A stretch of DNA of 41,704 nt from Nitrospirota bacterium (GCA_024275315.1 JAJRZK010000018.1:1-41704); one strand, 5' to 3'. Counted from the stretch's first letter, positions 1 through 8,290 are shown. The notes: generated by a model not told the origin, from the sequence alone. Translations and numbers: made by a program.

Positions 1-270
1 AAAGGGACGCTCAGCCCCTGGTGTGTTGGGCGGTGAGCTGATGATATTCGCGTTCCCCTGCGCTTTCTACCCGTCGGCAGGATCCGCCCGGTGGGCGGTG
101 GTTAAAAGGGACGCTCAGCCCCTGGTGTGTTGGGCGGTGAGCTGATGATATTCGCGTTTCCCTGCGCTTTCTACCCGTCGGCAGGGAGCCACCCGGTGGG
201 CGGTGGTTAAAAGGGACGCTCAGCCCCTGGTGTTGAGCAGGGAGCCGATGATATTCGCGTTCCCCTGCAG
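1..270. repeat. Tandem 104-105 bp repeat derived from the flagellin 3' end
   Basis: Two full copies (1-104 and 105-209) are followed by a partial third (210-270) that is the real 3' end of the flagellin gene. Each unit, read on the minus strand, holds about 50 bp matching the flagellin C-terminal codons through the stop, then a GC-rich stem-loop. The two extra copies carry a 2-bp insertion just before the stop position (AACACACC instead of AACACC) and several substitutions. They are therefore out of frame and cannot encode an intact flagellin tail. The two copies are nearly identical to each other, differing mainly near 186-191. The array starts at the window edge, so more copies may lie to the left. 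Confidence 0.9.
189..203 (-). terminator. Stem-loop just downstream of flagellin (possible terminator or 3' end stabiliser)
   Basis: On the minus strand, CCGCCC and GGGTGG form a 6-bp stem (one G-U pair) around an ACC loop, 16 nt after the flagellin stop. The equivalent stem in the next repeat copy (84-98) is a perfect CCGCCC/GGGCGG. No U-tract follows, so this is not a classical intrinsic terminator. Its conservation in both repeat copies is the main support. Confidence 0.35.
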
Positions 271-1083
271 GCTCTGCCCCAGCGTTTTCACTGCGGCCTC
301 GACCAGAATCTGGTTTTTCCGGTTGTTGGAGACCTCCGAGGCGTAATCCAGATCACCGATAGCCGATTTGGCCGCCGTAAGGTTTTCGGTGGAGACGCTC
401 AGGTTCGACGCCGCCGCGTCCAGACGGTTCTGCAACGCTCCGATTCCAGCCCGGTTGCTGGCCACCTTGCCGATGGCGTTGTCAAAACTCGCCAGTGCGT
501 TCTGGGCGCCCTGCTGTGTGCTTATATCGACACTGTCCACGCCGAGCGCCGCGGTGGAAGAGCTTTCGATTTCGTTGAGGCTGATCCGGTCCGACGCGGT
601 GTTCTGGACTCCAGCCTGCACCGCGACCTGGTTGGAAGACCCGGGAGCCAAAGAGCCATCGAGCACCTTTTGTCCGTTAAACTCGGTCACATTCGAGATA
701 CGGTTTATTTCATCTTTTATAGCCGTAATTTCGTTGTTGAGCGTGGAACGCTGCTCGTCCGACAAGGTTCCGTTCGCCGCCTGGACGCTAAGTTCGCGAC
801 CACGGGAAAGCAGGCCGGAAATCTCGCTCAGGCCGCCCTCGGCGACCCTTGTCAAAGCCGCTCCATCAGAGATATTCCGTTGCGCCTGGTTGGCGGACCT
901 GATGTCAGCCTCAAGTTGCTGCATGATCGCAAGTCCTGCGGCGTCGTCCTTGGCTTGGTTGATCCTCAGGCCGGAGGATAGCTTGTTTAAACTATTGCCA
1001 AGCTTGGCTCCGCTGACGCCCGCCTGGCGCTTGGCTATAATCGAAGAAATCGAGTTCGCACTGATCGGTTGAATCGCCATCAC
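220..1083 (-). CDS. fliC: Flagellin (small, mostly D0/D1)
   Basis: Filament subunit of the bacterial flagellum, exported by the flagellar type III system. The protein is 287 aa. Its N-terminal D0/D1 helices are typical: NSLNKLSSGLRINQAKDDAA at about residues 28-47, then an AGLAI segment. The C-terminal helix ends in QSLQGNANIIGSLL, the usual flagellin tail. Only about 60 residues lie between the conserved ends, so the variable D2/D3 region is nearly absent and the filament surface should be thin. Two ATGs lie in tandem. The first (1081-1083) sits 8 nt after GGGAG, and the family normally begins at MAIQ, the second. The coding end is duplicated downstream (1-270). No convincing sigma-28 promoter in the right orientation is visible; a weak TTGACA-17-TAACTT lies upstream with -35 at 1146-1151. 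aroE is divergent. Confidence 0.97.
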   Translation of the reverse strand: MMAIQPISANSISSIIAKRQAGVSGAKLGNSLNKLSSGLRINQAKDDAAGLAIMQQLEADIRSANQAQRNISDGAALTRVAEGGLSEISGLLSRGRELSVQAANGTLSDEQRSTLNNEITAIKDEINRISNVTEFNGQKVLDGSLAPGSSNQVAVQAGVQNTASDRISLNEIESSSTAALGVDSVDISTQQGAQNALASFDNAIGKVASNRAGIGALQNRLDAAASNLSVSTENLTAAKSAIGDLDYASEVSNNRKNQILVEAAVKTLGQSLQGNANIIGSLLNTRG

Positions 1084-1200
1084 ACTAGCTCCCTAGTAAC
1101 AGGGTCCTCTCCACTTGGTATTAAGTTAACCCCTTAATTTGCCGATGTCAATGGCCATGTGTCCCGGGGGTGGCGGCCCGGTTTTGCCCCCTACTCAGGT

Positions 1201-1217
1201 ATCGGCGATTCGCCGAT
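1201..1217. promoter_or_regulatory. Perfect 17-nt palindrome between flagellin and aroE
   Basis: ATCGGCGA-T-TCGCCGAT is a perfect inverted repeat with 8-bp arms and one central base. It lies 16 bp upstream of the aroE -35 box and 117 bp upstream of flagellin in the divergent intergenic space. Such a site could be an operator for either gene. On the minus strand its edge reads GCCGATAC, resembling a sigma-28 -10 element, but no matching -35 lies at the expected distance. Confidence 0.45.
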
Positions 1218-1232
1218 GACAAACAGAACAAT

Positions 1233-1260
1233 TTGAAAATCGGGCCGATCCATATACAAT
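1233..1260 (+). promoter_or_regulatory. Sigma-70-type promoter for aroE
   Basis: TTGAAA (1233-1238) and TACAAT (1255-1260) are each one base off consensus and separated by 16 bp. Transcription would begin near 1267, giving a short leader of about 30 nt before the TTG start of aroE. Confidence 0.65.
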
Positions 1261-1298
1261 AAACCTCTTGTCAAATCCAGCGTGAAGGATAGGTCTCA

Positions 1299-2153
1299 TT
1301 GAAGCGTAAAACAATGGTTCTTGGCGTCATAGGCCACCCCGTCAGCCACTCACTGTCGCCGGTGATGCACTCGGCGGCCGCAAAAAGCCTTGGGCTTGAT
1401 CTGACCTACGACACCTATGACGTGCCACCGGATGAGCTGGAAGATTTAATGGACCGGTTCCGTAATGGTGATATGGACGGCTTGAACGTCACAGTTCCCC
1501 ACAAGGTCGCCGTGATGGAATATATGAACGAGCTGATGGACAACGCCGAAAAAGTTGGCGCGGTAAACACCATATGTCGAAAGGGCGACAAACTGATCGG
1601 AGCAAACACCGACGTATATGGATTCATAACGTCGGTTGAGAAAAACGCCGGGGAAATCGCGGCCCGCGGGAGAATCCTGGTTTATGGCGCCGGCGGAGCC
1701 GCGCGGGCCGTTTGTCACGCGTTTGCCGACCGCAACGTCGAACGGTTATTAATAGCAAACCGGACAAGACACAAGGCCGAAGCGCTGGCCGATTCATTAA
1801 CAGGAGTGGGCTGCGCGATTGACGTTCTGGATTATGAATCAAACAATTTGGTTGATTCGGTTCGTTCGGCCGATATAATCGTTAATACTACTTCGGTAGG
1901 TATGGAAAGCGTTTCAGAGAAATTTCTTCCCGGAAGCGAAAACATACACCAGGGCCAGCTTGTAGTGGATATTGTCTATCGACCGCTGGAAACGCCGCTA
2001 TTACGCCAGGCCAAGCGGGCGGGCGCTATGACTCTGGACGGGCTCTGGATGCTGATCCATCAAGGGGCGAGATCGTTTACACTCTGGACGGGAGCGGAAT
2101 TTCCCGTGGAACTGGCGCGTGTGTCGCTGTTGAAGGCACTGAACGAAGACTAA
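1299..2153 (+). CDS. aroE: Shikimate dehydrogenase
   Basis: Reduces 3-dehydroshikimate to shikimate with NADPH in the cytoplasm, the fourth step of the shikimate pathway to aromatic amino acids. The 284 aa is a normal family length. Visible motifs are the substrate-binding SHSLSP (16-21), GLNVTVPHK with catalytic Lys69, GAVNT (87-91), NTD with Asp105, the Rossmann loop GAGGAARA (130-137) and NRT (154-156), whose Arg suits NADP. The start is TTG: AGGATAGG ends 5 nt before it. The in-frame ATG at 1314 has no ribosome-binding site and would trim the first beta strand. pilT follows after 16 bp, so aroE, pilT and nrnA probably form one transcript. Confidence 0.97.
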   Translation: MKRKTMVLGVIGHPVSHSLSPVMHSAAAKSLGLDLTYDTYDVPPDELEDLMDRFRNGDMDGLNVTVPHKVAVMEYMNELMDNAEKVGAVNTICRKGDKLIGANTDVYGFITSVEKNAGEIAARGRILVYGAGGAARAVCHAFADRNVERLLIANRTRHKAEALADSLTGVGCAIDVLDYESNNLVDSVRSADIIVNTTSVGMESVSEKFLPGSENIHQGQLVVDIVYRPLETPLLRQAKRAGAMTLDGLWMLIHQGARSFTLWTGAEFPVELARVSLLKALNED

Positions 2154-2169
2154 CTGAGGGAATCGGACA

Positions 2170-3246
2170 ATGGCGAAAATAGACGCATTCTTCAAGCTCA
2201 TGCACGAGCAGAGCGCTTCGGATTTGCACATGATTTCTGGTCAGCAACCGATCCTGCGTATCCATGGCGATCTCGAACGGGTAAAGTATAAAAACCTCGA
2301 GGCCGAAGAGCTCAAGGCGATGCTTTATGAAATCTGCGCCGAAGAAAAGATCAAGGAGTTTGAAGAGTCTGGCGACATCGACTTTGGATACGAAATCCCC
2401 GGTCTGGCTCGATACCGGTGCAACTTTTTCATGCAAAAATATGGCATAGGCGCGGTTTTCCGTGAAATTCCCTCGGACATACTCACCTGCGAACAACTTG
2501 GACTGCCGCCGATCTTTCAGAAGCTTGCCACGCTTGAGAAGGGCTTGGTGCTTGTCACCGGTCCCACCGGATCGGGCAAATCGACAACGCTGGCGGCGAT
2601 CATGGATCATGCCAACAAGGTCCGCAAAGACCATATTCTCACGGTGGAGGACCCGATAGAGTTCGTGCACAAATCCCAGGGTTGCATAGTGAACCACCGT
2701 GAGGTAGGCACCCACACGAAATCCTTCTCCGCCGCCCTCCGGGGAGCGTTGCGCGAAGATCCGGACATCATCCTTGTCGGCGAAATGCGTGACCTCGAAA
2801 CCATCGCGCTGGCGCTGGAGGCGGCCTCCACAGGACACCTGGTGTTTGGAACGTTGCACACCCAATCCGCCGCCAAAACCGTGGACCGTGTCATCGACGT
2901 GTTCCCCTCCAACCAGCAGGCGCAGGTGCGCACCACCCTTTCTGAAACGCTCAAGGCGGTGGTGGCGCAGAACCTGTTCAAGCGAATCGACAAAAAGGGA
3001 AGATGCGCTGCGCTGGAAATCCTGATCTGCATCCCCGCCGTGGGCAACCTGATCCGCGAATCAAAGACTTTCCAGCTTCCGTCGACCATCCAGACCGGCA
3101 AAAAATTCGGGATGCAGTCCCTGGATGACGCCATCCTGGAGCTTATCCAGAAAGGATGGATCAGCGCGGAGGAGGCCTATAACAAGTCGGTGGAAAAGGC
3201 CAGGTTTGTGCACTTCCTCAAAGAGCCGCCCGACGTGTTCGGCTAG
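2170..3246 (+). CDS. pilT: Type IV pilus retraction ATPase PilT
   Basis: Hexameric cytoplasmic motor that powers pilus retraction in twitching motility and DNA uptake. At 358 aa it has the usual length. Motifs in order are Walker A GPTGSGKST (131-139), Asp box TVEDPIEF (158-165), Walker B ILVGEMRD (201-208) and the His box with GTLHTQSAAKT (227-237). The C-terminal GNLIRE (292-297) corresponds to the AIRNLIRE motif required for retraction and separates PilT from PilB. No other pil genes lie nearby, which is common for pilT. A GAGGGAAT ribosome-binding site precedes the ATG. PilU is the main alternative, but the C-terminal motif favours PilT. Confidence 0.96.
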   Translation: MAKIDAFFKLMHEQSASDLHMISGQQPILRIHGDLERVKYKNLEAEELKAMLYEICAEEKIKEFEESGDIDFGYEIPGLARYRCNFFMQKYGIGAVFREIPSDILTCEQLGLPPIFQKLATLEKGLVLVTGPTGSGKSTTLAAIMDHANKVRKDHILTVEDPIEFVHKSQGCIVNHREVGTHTKSFSAALRGALREDPDIILVGEMRDLETIALALEAASTGHLVFGTLHTQSAAKTVDRVIDVFPSNQQAQVRTTLSETLKAVVAQNLFKRIDKKGRCAALEILICIPAVGNLIRESKTFQLPSTIQTGKKFGMQSLDDAILELIQKGWISAEEAYNKSVEKARFVHFLKEPPDVFG

Positions 3247-3265
3247 ACAACCGGGGAAAATTAAA

Positions 3266-4258
3266 ATGGCTATTTCCGAAACAGAAGCGTTCATCCGCGA
3301 TAATGAACGGTTTCTGGTTTCGACCCACCTGAACCCGGACGGAGACGGTATAGGAGCCGCCATGGCCATGAAATGGCTATTGGTCAAGCTTAGCAAGAAA
3401 GCCGAAATCGTGCTGGAGTCTGACGCCCCCGAATCGCTCGATTTTTTCCAGGATTACCAGTGGGTGCTGAAATATGGAAAAGAGACGGAGGGAATGGAAA
3501 AGTTTTCCAGCGTCATTATGGTAGACGCTCCAAGCATGGAGAGGGCGGGAGACGCGGCCAACCTGATCGAAGACGGCGCCGGTATATTGAATGTAGACCA
3601 TCATGTTTCCAACGAGAGGTTCGGTACTGTAAACCTGATCGACCTGGAGGCGGCCTCCTCGACACAGATTGTGCACGAGATCATCAGGGAGCTTGGGGTG
3701 TTTGTTGACCCGGCCTGCGCGGAGTACCTGTTTACGGGGCTGGTTATCGATACCGGGAGGTTCCGGTTTTCAAACACGACGGCGGATACGTTCCGGTCAG
3801 CTTCGGAGCTGGTCGCGGCGGGGGCGGTTCCGTCCAGGATAACGGAGAGGCTCTTTTATTACAAGACACTGGAAACCACTCGTGCGCTGGGGAAATTTAT
3901 CAATTCAATCGATATCCATCTCAACGGCCTGGTGGCCACCGCCCAGTTCGATCATGATTATATTCTATCCGACGAATGGAGGAACACAAACTCCGAAGGG
4001 TTTGTAAACCACGCCCTGTCGATACAGGGTGTGGAAGTGGCGATGTTCCTGCGTGAGGTCGAAAAGGGTGTGACAAGGGCCAGCCTTCGAGCGAAAAATG
4101 ATTTTGATGTCAACAGGCTAGCCGGGGTTTTTGGTGGAGGCGGGCACGCCAAGGCGGCGGGATGCACCATCCGGTCTCCTCTGGCGCAAGCCAAGGCAAA
4201 GCTATTGGACTCCGCCGCGGCCCAAATGGAAGTTGCCCGCTCAGAAAAAATCAGCTAA
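3266..4258 (+). CDS. nrnA: DHH-family nanoRNase / pAp phosphatase, NrnA type
   Basis: Expected to degrade short RNA oligonucleotides (2-5 nt, including pGpG) and to dephosphorylate 3'-phosphoadenosine 5'-phosphate. The 330 aa protein has the DHH domain motifs HLNPDGDGIG (21-30), Asp87 in VDAPS, the signature DHH at 111-113 and DTGRFRF (162-168), which bind two metals. The C-terminal DHHA1 domain has GGGGHAKAAG (290-299), which binds RNA. Start: the reading frame is open 141 bp further upstream into pilT, but homology begins at this ATG, 19 bp after the pilT stop, with GGGG about 9 nt upstream. If it acts on pGpG, it would close the c-di-GMP pathway sensed by the PilZ proteins encoded in this window (inference). 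Confidence 0.92.
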   Translation: MAISETEAFIRDNERFLVSTHLNPDGDGIGAAMAMKWLLVKLSKKAEIVLESDAPESLDFFQDYQWVLKYGKETEGMEKFSSVIMVDAPSMERAGDAANLIEDGAGILNVDHHVSNERFGTVNLIDLEAASSTQIVHEIIRELGVFVDPACAEYLFTGLVIDTGRFRFSNTTADTFRSASELVAAGAVPSRITERLFYYKTLETTRALGKFINSIDIHLNGLVATAQFDHDYILSDEWRNTNSEGFVNHALSIQGVEVAMFLREVEKGVTRASLRAKNDFDVNRLAGVFGGGGHAKAAGCTIRSPLAQAKAKLLDSAAAQMEVARSEKIS

Positions 4259-4336
4259 GGCTATCCCCGGCTCACACAACCCCCGAAAGTCTATGCCAGG
4301 AGCGGCTGGTAAAACCGCGATCCCGGTTTCGTGAAA

Positions 4337-4828
4337 TTACGACGTGGGCCTGGCGCCAAGCGACACCAGCGCCATGGCTATTTCCTTGGTCCTCTCCAGG
4401 TCGGTAAACCAGTAAGTGATTTTCCCCTCGCTACCCTCGATATCCGGATCCGTGCTGATGGTAAGAGCGAAAGGATTACCTTCGGACTCGCTGGGGGGAG
4501 GGTTATACTGCCTGATGGTCACATAAAGCCCTTTGTAGGGAAAATGTTTTTTGTGCTCGTATTTGTACCCGAGCGTTTTTTGCCTGACCCATCCACCCTC
4601 GCGGGCGTAGAGGAGTATGCCATCCTTGGAGGCTCCGGGCAGGTGCGCTATCACATAGGGCAGGGCCGATTCCTGTGGAAGCAGGTAACCTTCGTTGACG
4701 GGAAAGGTGTGTCTTTTAACAGACGCCGCGCAACCGGCGCTGACGATCGCGAAAATCGCCAAAATCGGCAATATCAAGAATATCCGAACATTACCATCAA
4801 AAAACCTGACTAATGAACTAGTGACCAT
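4337..4828 (-). CDS. Small outer-membrane-type lipoprotein, unknown function
   Basis: I do not recognise this family. The 163 aa protein has a basic N-terminus, a hydrophobic stretch (about 15-29) and a lipobox SAGC with Cys33. It should therefore be cleaved by signal peptidase II and lipidated. Asp is absent at +2 (Ala follows), which allows outer-membrane sorting. The mature part is about 130 residues with many aromatic residues and no recognisable motif. The ATG has GGGGTAGG just upstream. It is convergent with nrnA and lies about 100 bp downstream of the kinase gene on the same strand, so it may be the last gene of that transcript. Confidence 0.7.
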   Translation of the reverse strand: MVTSSLVRFFDGNVRIFLILPILAIFAIVSAGCAASVKRHTFPVNEGYLLPQESALPYVIAHLPGASKDGILLYAREGGWVRQKTLGYKYEHKKHFPYKGLYVTIRQYNPPPSESEGNPFALTISTDPDIEGSEGKITYWFTDLERTKEIAMALVSLGARPTS

Positions 4829-4926
4829 TTCCTACCCCACAATAATAAACCCTCGCCGTTCAAAACTGACAGACGCAAAATACATATCCTTTTATCATAC
4901 TGCAAAATATAGCATTCATGGTCAAT

Positions 4927-7020
4927 CTATTTTACCACCTTAAGACCCGGGGAAATCCCCTCCACACCGCCAGAGGGAATCGCGGAAGCTTTGTCTCCAT
5001 GGATTTTCTTGATGTTAAGAACACGTTGTCTGCCATGGTCGTCCGTGAGTGTCAGCTTGTCCCCGGGCTCAAGATGTGACTCTCTGTTTACATGCACCAC
5101 AACAAAACCCCATTTATCGTTTACCGAATCCACCACACCCACTTGCCGGTTTGAAGATTTCGGTTGTGCCTGTGTTGTTTTTGCCGGTTGCGCTGGTTTA
5201 GCCTTTATTTTGCCCAGCTTGGCGCGAACAGCGGCCACTTTTTTGCTATTGGGGCTGATTTCATCGGCCTTGTCAAGAAACTCCCCGGCTTTGGCTGTAT
5301 CGCCGATCGCCAGCGCGTTTTCCGCAAGCTCGACATATCGGTTAAACGCTCCTTGCTTCTTATCACCCCGACCGGTTTCTTTAATATCCTTAGTATCCTG
5401 GCCGGCGGTATTTGCGACCTGTTCAGGGGGGGGTTGCTGGGCCACCGGCGCCGGTGGCGCCTGCGCCCGGGACTTGGCGGTTTTCAGTTTCGCCCGGGCG
5501 GTCTTTACCTGTCCTGCGTCCGGGAGGACGCTTTCGGCTTTTTCAATATACTCCCCGGCTTCATCAAAGTTACCCTCGCCAATGGCTTTATCGGCCATTT
5601 TAAGGTATCGATCCATTATGTTTTCCATGCCTTTTTTGGCTTCATCGGAGCCGGGATCGAGCACCAGCGCGGCCTTGTATTTTTCCAGCGCGTTTTTTCC
5701 TTCCGGAGCAGTCAGACGATTGGCGCTCAAATCCTCCCTGGCCTCGGAAAGCAACAAGTTCACTTCCTCATTTTTCCTGTCCGCGACTTTTGATGATTGA
5801 TCCGGTTTTGGTTTGGCGGGCGTCGCCTCTGGCTTCCGCGCTTCGGTCCTGGCTTGCGCGGCGGCTTTGGGTGTAGTCGCCACCTGCGTTGAGTGTCGCT
5901 CGGTGTTGTTGCCCGTAAGCCCCCATATAATAGCGCCTGATACTATCAGAACCACCGCGGCGATAGAGATAACGGCTACCTTTGGAACACCACCGATTGT
6001 TTTGGCGTTTTTCAGACTATCATAGTAAGACGCTGAAGCCTCCATCGTGGCGCCGTTTTTGGCTTCGGCCGCCTCCTGCTCTAATTGGAGCTTGATTTCC
6101 AAGGCGGAGGAGAATCTGTTTTCCTGGTCCTTTTCCAGGCATTTCATTATGATTGCGTTAAGCTTTTCGGGAATATACCTGTTGTCCGTTATCAGCGGCG
6201 GGGGAGATTCCGCGATGTGCTTGTGCATAAAACCCCACGGTGTGTCCGACCTGAAAGGCAACTGGCCGGAGAGCATCTGGTAAAAAATGACACCAAGCGA
6301 ATAAATATCTGTCCGGTAGTCTATTTTATCCGTTTCACCCTTGGCCTGTTCCGGAGACATATACGCAGGAGTCCCCAACACTCTTCCTCTTAAAGTCAGC
6401 TCCGACTCGTTGTTCGTAGCTTCGTCATACTGGATTGCCTTGGCCAGTCCGAAATCGAGAATCTTCACGACCCGCTGATGACCGACTGTGGCTACGATAA
6501 TATTGTCCCCTTTCAGGTCGCGATGGATTATCCCCTTGTGATGGGCGTATTCCAGCCCGTCGCATATCTGCGGAGCCAGGATACGAAAATTCCGCAACGA
6601 CACCTTACCTTCATTCAAAACCAGGTTGCGCAGGGAATGTCCCTCCACGTACTCCATCACGAAGTAATATTGCCCGGTTGGGGATTTTGAAAAATCGATC
6701 ACACTAACGATATTGGGATGAGAAAGCTTGGTCTGTAACCTCACCTCGCGCTGAAACCTGCGTACAGTGGCCGGATTTTCCGTCAACCTGTCGGAAACAA
6801 CCTTGATGGCGACCGCTTTATCCGTGCTCAACTGGGTAGCCTTGTAAACGGCTCCCATGCCGCCTTCGCCGAGCTTGTGCTCTATTCTGTAGCGGCCGTC
6901 GAACACCTGCCCGGCCATGGAATCTTCAGAGCGTATTACAAGCTCTGATCCGTCGTAGGGGCACAGCTTGAAACCTTCATCGAAAGTCTTGCCGCATTGT
7001 CGGCAGAATGGCTGTTCCAT
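4927..7020 (-). CDS. Transmembrane Ser/Thr protein kinase with N-terminal zinc ribbon and C-terminal repeat region
   Basis: A Hanks-type protein kinase of 697 aa. Domains in order: a short zinc-ribbon-like start (C6, C9, C20, then PYDG), a kinase domain (about 44-312), one transmembrane helix (347-368), an Ala/Pro/Lys-rich linker, two repeats of a TPR-like alpha hairpin (roughly 430-510 and 560-610), and a C-terminal beta-rich domain of about 60 residues. Catalytic features are all present: glycine loop GEGGMGAVYK (51-60), Lys73, HRDLKGDN (166-173), DFG (189-191) and GTPAYMSPEQ (216-225). The kinase faces the cytoplasm and the repeats face the periplasm, so it could sense an envelope signal. 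The ribosome-binding site is weak. A TATAAT on this strand (7093-7098) and the half-site cluster at 7120-7220 lie upstream. Confidence 0.93.
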   Translation of the reverse strand: MEQPFCRQCGKTFDEGFKLCPYDGSELVIRSEDSMAGQVFDGRYRIEHKLGEGGMGAVYKATQLSTDKAVAIKVVSDRLTENPATVRRFQREVRLQTKLSHPNIVSVIDFSKSPTGQYYFVMEYVEGHSLRNLVLNEGKVSLRNFRILAPQICDGLEYAHHKGIIHRDLKGDNIIVATVGHQRVVKILDFGLAKAIQYDEATNNESELTLRGRVLGTPAYMSPEQAKGETDKIDYRTDIYSLGVIFYQMLSGQLPFRSDTPWGFMHKHIAESPPPLITDNRYIPEKLNAIIMKCLEKDQENRFSSALEIKLQLEQEAAEAKNGATMEASASYYDSLKNAKTIGGVPKVAVISIAAVVLIVSGAIIWGLTGNNTERHSTQVATTPKAAAQARTEARKPEATPAKPKPDQSSKVADRKNEEVNLLLSEAREDLSANRLTAPEGKNALEKYKAALVLDPGSDEAKKGMENIMDRYLKMADKAIGEGNFDEAGEYIEKAESVLPDAGQVKTARAKLKTAKSRAQAPPAPVAQQPPPEQVANTAGQDTKDIKETGRGDKKQGAFNRYVELAENALAIGDTAKAGEFLDKADEISPNSKKVAAVRAKLGKIKAKPAQPAKTTQAQPKSSNRQVGVVDSVNDKWGFVVVHVNRESHLEPGDKLTLTDDHGRQRVLNIKKIHGDKASAIPSGGVEGISPGLKVVK

Positions 7021-7393
7021 TTAACGTAATAAACCTGCCGGGACTATTTCCCTGGATATGAAATGGTTACAAATAGCATTGGAAATAATACCATTATACC
7101 CGCCCGTCTGCAATTTGTTGTATCTGGATACGCGTATCAAGATACGCTGTATCAAGTATACTCGCCGTCTGTGCGATGGGCGTATCCCTTAAGCGGCGCA
7201 AACGGGGTTATGCTCGATACGTATATGGGTTAACATTGCGACATGACACTCCACACCAGCTATATGCTGTGGCGGATGCGAACAAATTGCTTTAACAAGC
7301 TGATGGATCTGCTGACATTTGTCGCCGGCGATTCGAGCGAAAATCGGCCCGGCGTGTGTTTATGAAATCGGGAGTTATTGAGGGGATGTCCGC
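7021..7393. other. Non-coding region between the kinase and GH114-like genes
   Basis: This 373-bp divergent intergenic space has no credible gene. It contains a minus-strand TATAAT (complement of ATTATA, 7093-7098) that could serve the kinase. It also holds the GATAC/GTATC cluster at 7120-7220, and a strong GAGGGG ribosome-binding site for the plus-strand gene about 8 nt before its ATG. Confidence 0.7.
7120..7220. promoter_or_regulatory. Cluster of GATAC/GTATC half-sites
   Basis: Seven copies of the pentamer GATAC or its complement GTATC start at 7120, 7127, 7134, 7141, 7149, 7182 and 7216. The core forms nested inverted repeats: GATACGCGTATC (7127-7138, perfect) and GATACGCTGTATC (7141-7153), with AA spacers, followed by the palindrome GTATAC (7156-7161). 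Less than one copy is expected by chance in 100 bp. The cluster lies just upstream of the likely kinase promoter and fits multiple operator sites for a dimeric regulator. The regulator is unknown. Confidence 0.6.
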
Positions 7394-8290
7394 ATGATTA
7401 AAATCCGCTTTATTGCGATCGGTCTGACGCTTGTGTCTGTCGCCTGGTTTATTTTGCCGAACGTCGTGATGGCGCGCAACAGCCGCTTTTGGCCGGGTGT
7501 GAAAAGCTGGGCTTACCAACTGGAAAAAATAGATGTCGACAAGATCGCCCGATCAAAAGCGGACCTCGTTGTGATCGATTATTCCTCCGACGGATCCGAC
7601 ACTGCCGCTTTTACACGGTCCGAAGTGAATGCGATGAAGCGAAAGCCTGACGGATCACGCAGGTATGTGGTGGCCTACATGAGCGTCGGAGAAGCCGAAG
7701 ACTACAGGTTTTACTGGCGGGATGGATGGAAAAACCGTAAACCGGATTGGCTGGACAGGGAGAACCCCGATTGGGAGGGCAATTACAAGGTCAGGTATTG
7801 GGATGTTCGGTGGCGCCGGATAATATTCAGTTATCTGGACAAGATTGTAAACGCAGGATTTGACGGTGTGTATCTCGATATCATCGATGCGTTTGAGTAT
7901 TACGAGGATGACAGGCCATCCGCCGCAATGGAAATGATAGACTTTGTCCGGGCTATCAGGAAACGGGCGAAACAGATGAAGGGAAACAGCGACTTCGCCA
8001 TAATCGCCCAGAACGGTGAGAGATTGCTTGAATATCCCGAATATGTAAAAACCATAGACGCGATAGCCAAGGAGGACCTCTTTTTCGGTATGGACCGCGA
8101 CGCATCCAGAAATCCCGCCGGCGAAATTCTCGAGGCCCGGAACGATCTTGATATCGCGGTGAAAAACTCCCTGCTGGTGCTGGTGGTCGAATACGGGCTG
8201 GACGAAAAACAGCGGGAAGAAATTATCGACCACGCAAAATCCAAGGGATACATTCCCCTGGTGGCCGTCAGGGAGCTCGACAGATTGTAA
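7394..8290 (+). CDS. Secreted GH114 / TM1410-type putative glycoside hydrolase
   Basis: The 298 aa protein has a signal peptide (about 1-27, ending VMA). The mature part matches the TM1410 / endo-alpha-1,4-polygalactosaminidase (GH114) TIM-barrel pattern. Recognisable features are WAYQL near the start, ADLVVIDYSSDG (strand with Asp), VAYMSVGEAEDYR, the core strand GVYLDIIDAFEYY with the likely catalytic Asp, and IIAQNGERL. Known members hydrolyse alpha-1,4-linked galactosamine polymers, and some act on the Pel exopolysaccharide. The substrate here is not shown by context, since no polysaccharide operon is adjacent. GAGGGG lies 8 nt before the ATG. It is divergent from the kinase gene, with the half-site cluster between them. 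Confidence 0.8.
   Translation: MIKIRFIAIGLTLVSVAWFILPNVVMARNSRFWPGVKSWAYQLEKIDVDKIARSKADLVVIDYSSDGSDTAAFTRSEVNAMKRKPDGSRRYVVAYMSVGEAEDYRFYWRDGWKNRKPDWLDRENPDWEGNYKVRYWDVRWRRIIFSYLDKIVNAGFDGVYLDIIDAFEYYEDDRPSAAMEMIDFVRAIRKRAKQMKGNSDFAIIAQNGERLLEYPEYVKTIDAIAKEDLFFGMDRDASRNPAGEILEARNDLDIAVKNSLLVLVVEYGLDEKQREEIIDHAKSKGYIPLVAVRELDRL

Noticed and set aside
1-270. CRISPR array interpretation of the left-edge repeat
   Set aside because: The unit is a 104-105 bp tandem copy without distinct spacers, and it matches the flagellin coding end.
1121-1148. Sigma-28-like element TTAAGTTA-N12-GCCGATGT on the plus strand
   Set aside because: It points toward aroE and away from flagellin, and aroE has a better sigma-70 promoter. 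The similarity may be chance.
4312-4329. AAACCG...CGGTTT hairpin between nrnA and the lipoprotein gene
   Set aside because: Only a 6-bp stem with a 6-nt loop and no T-run; too weak to call a terminator.
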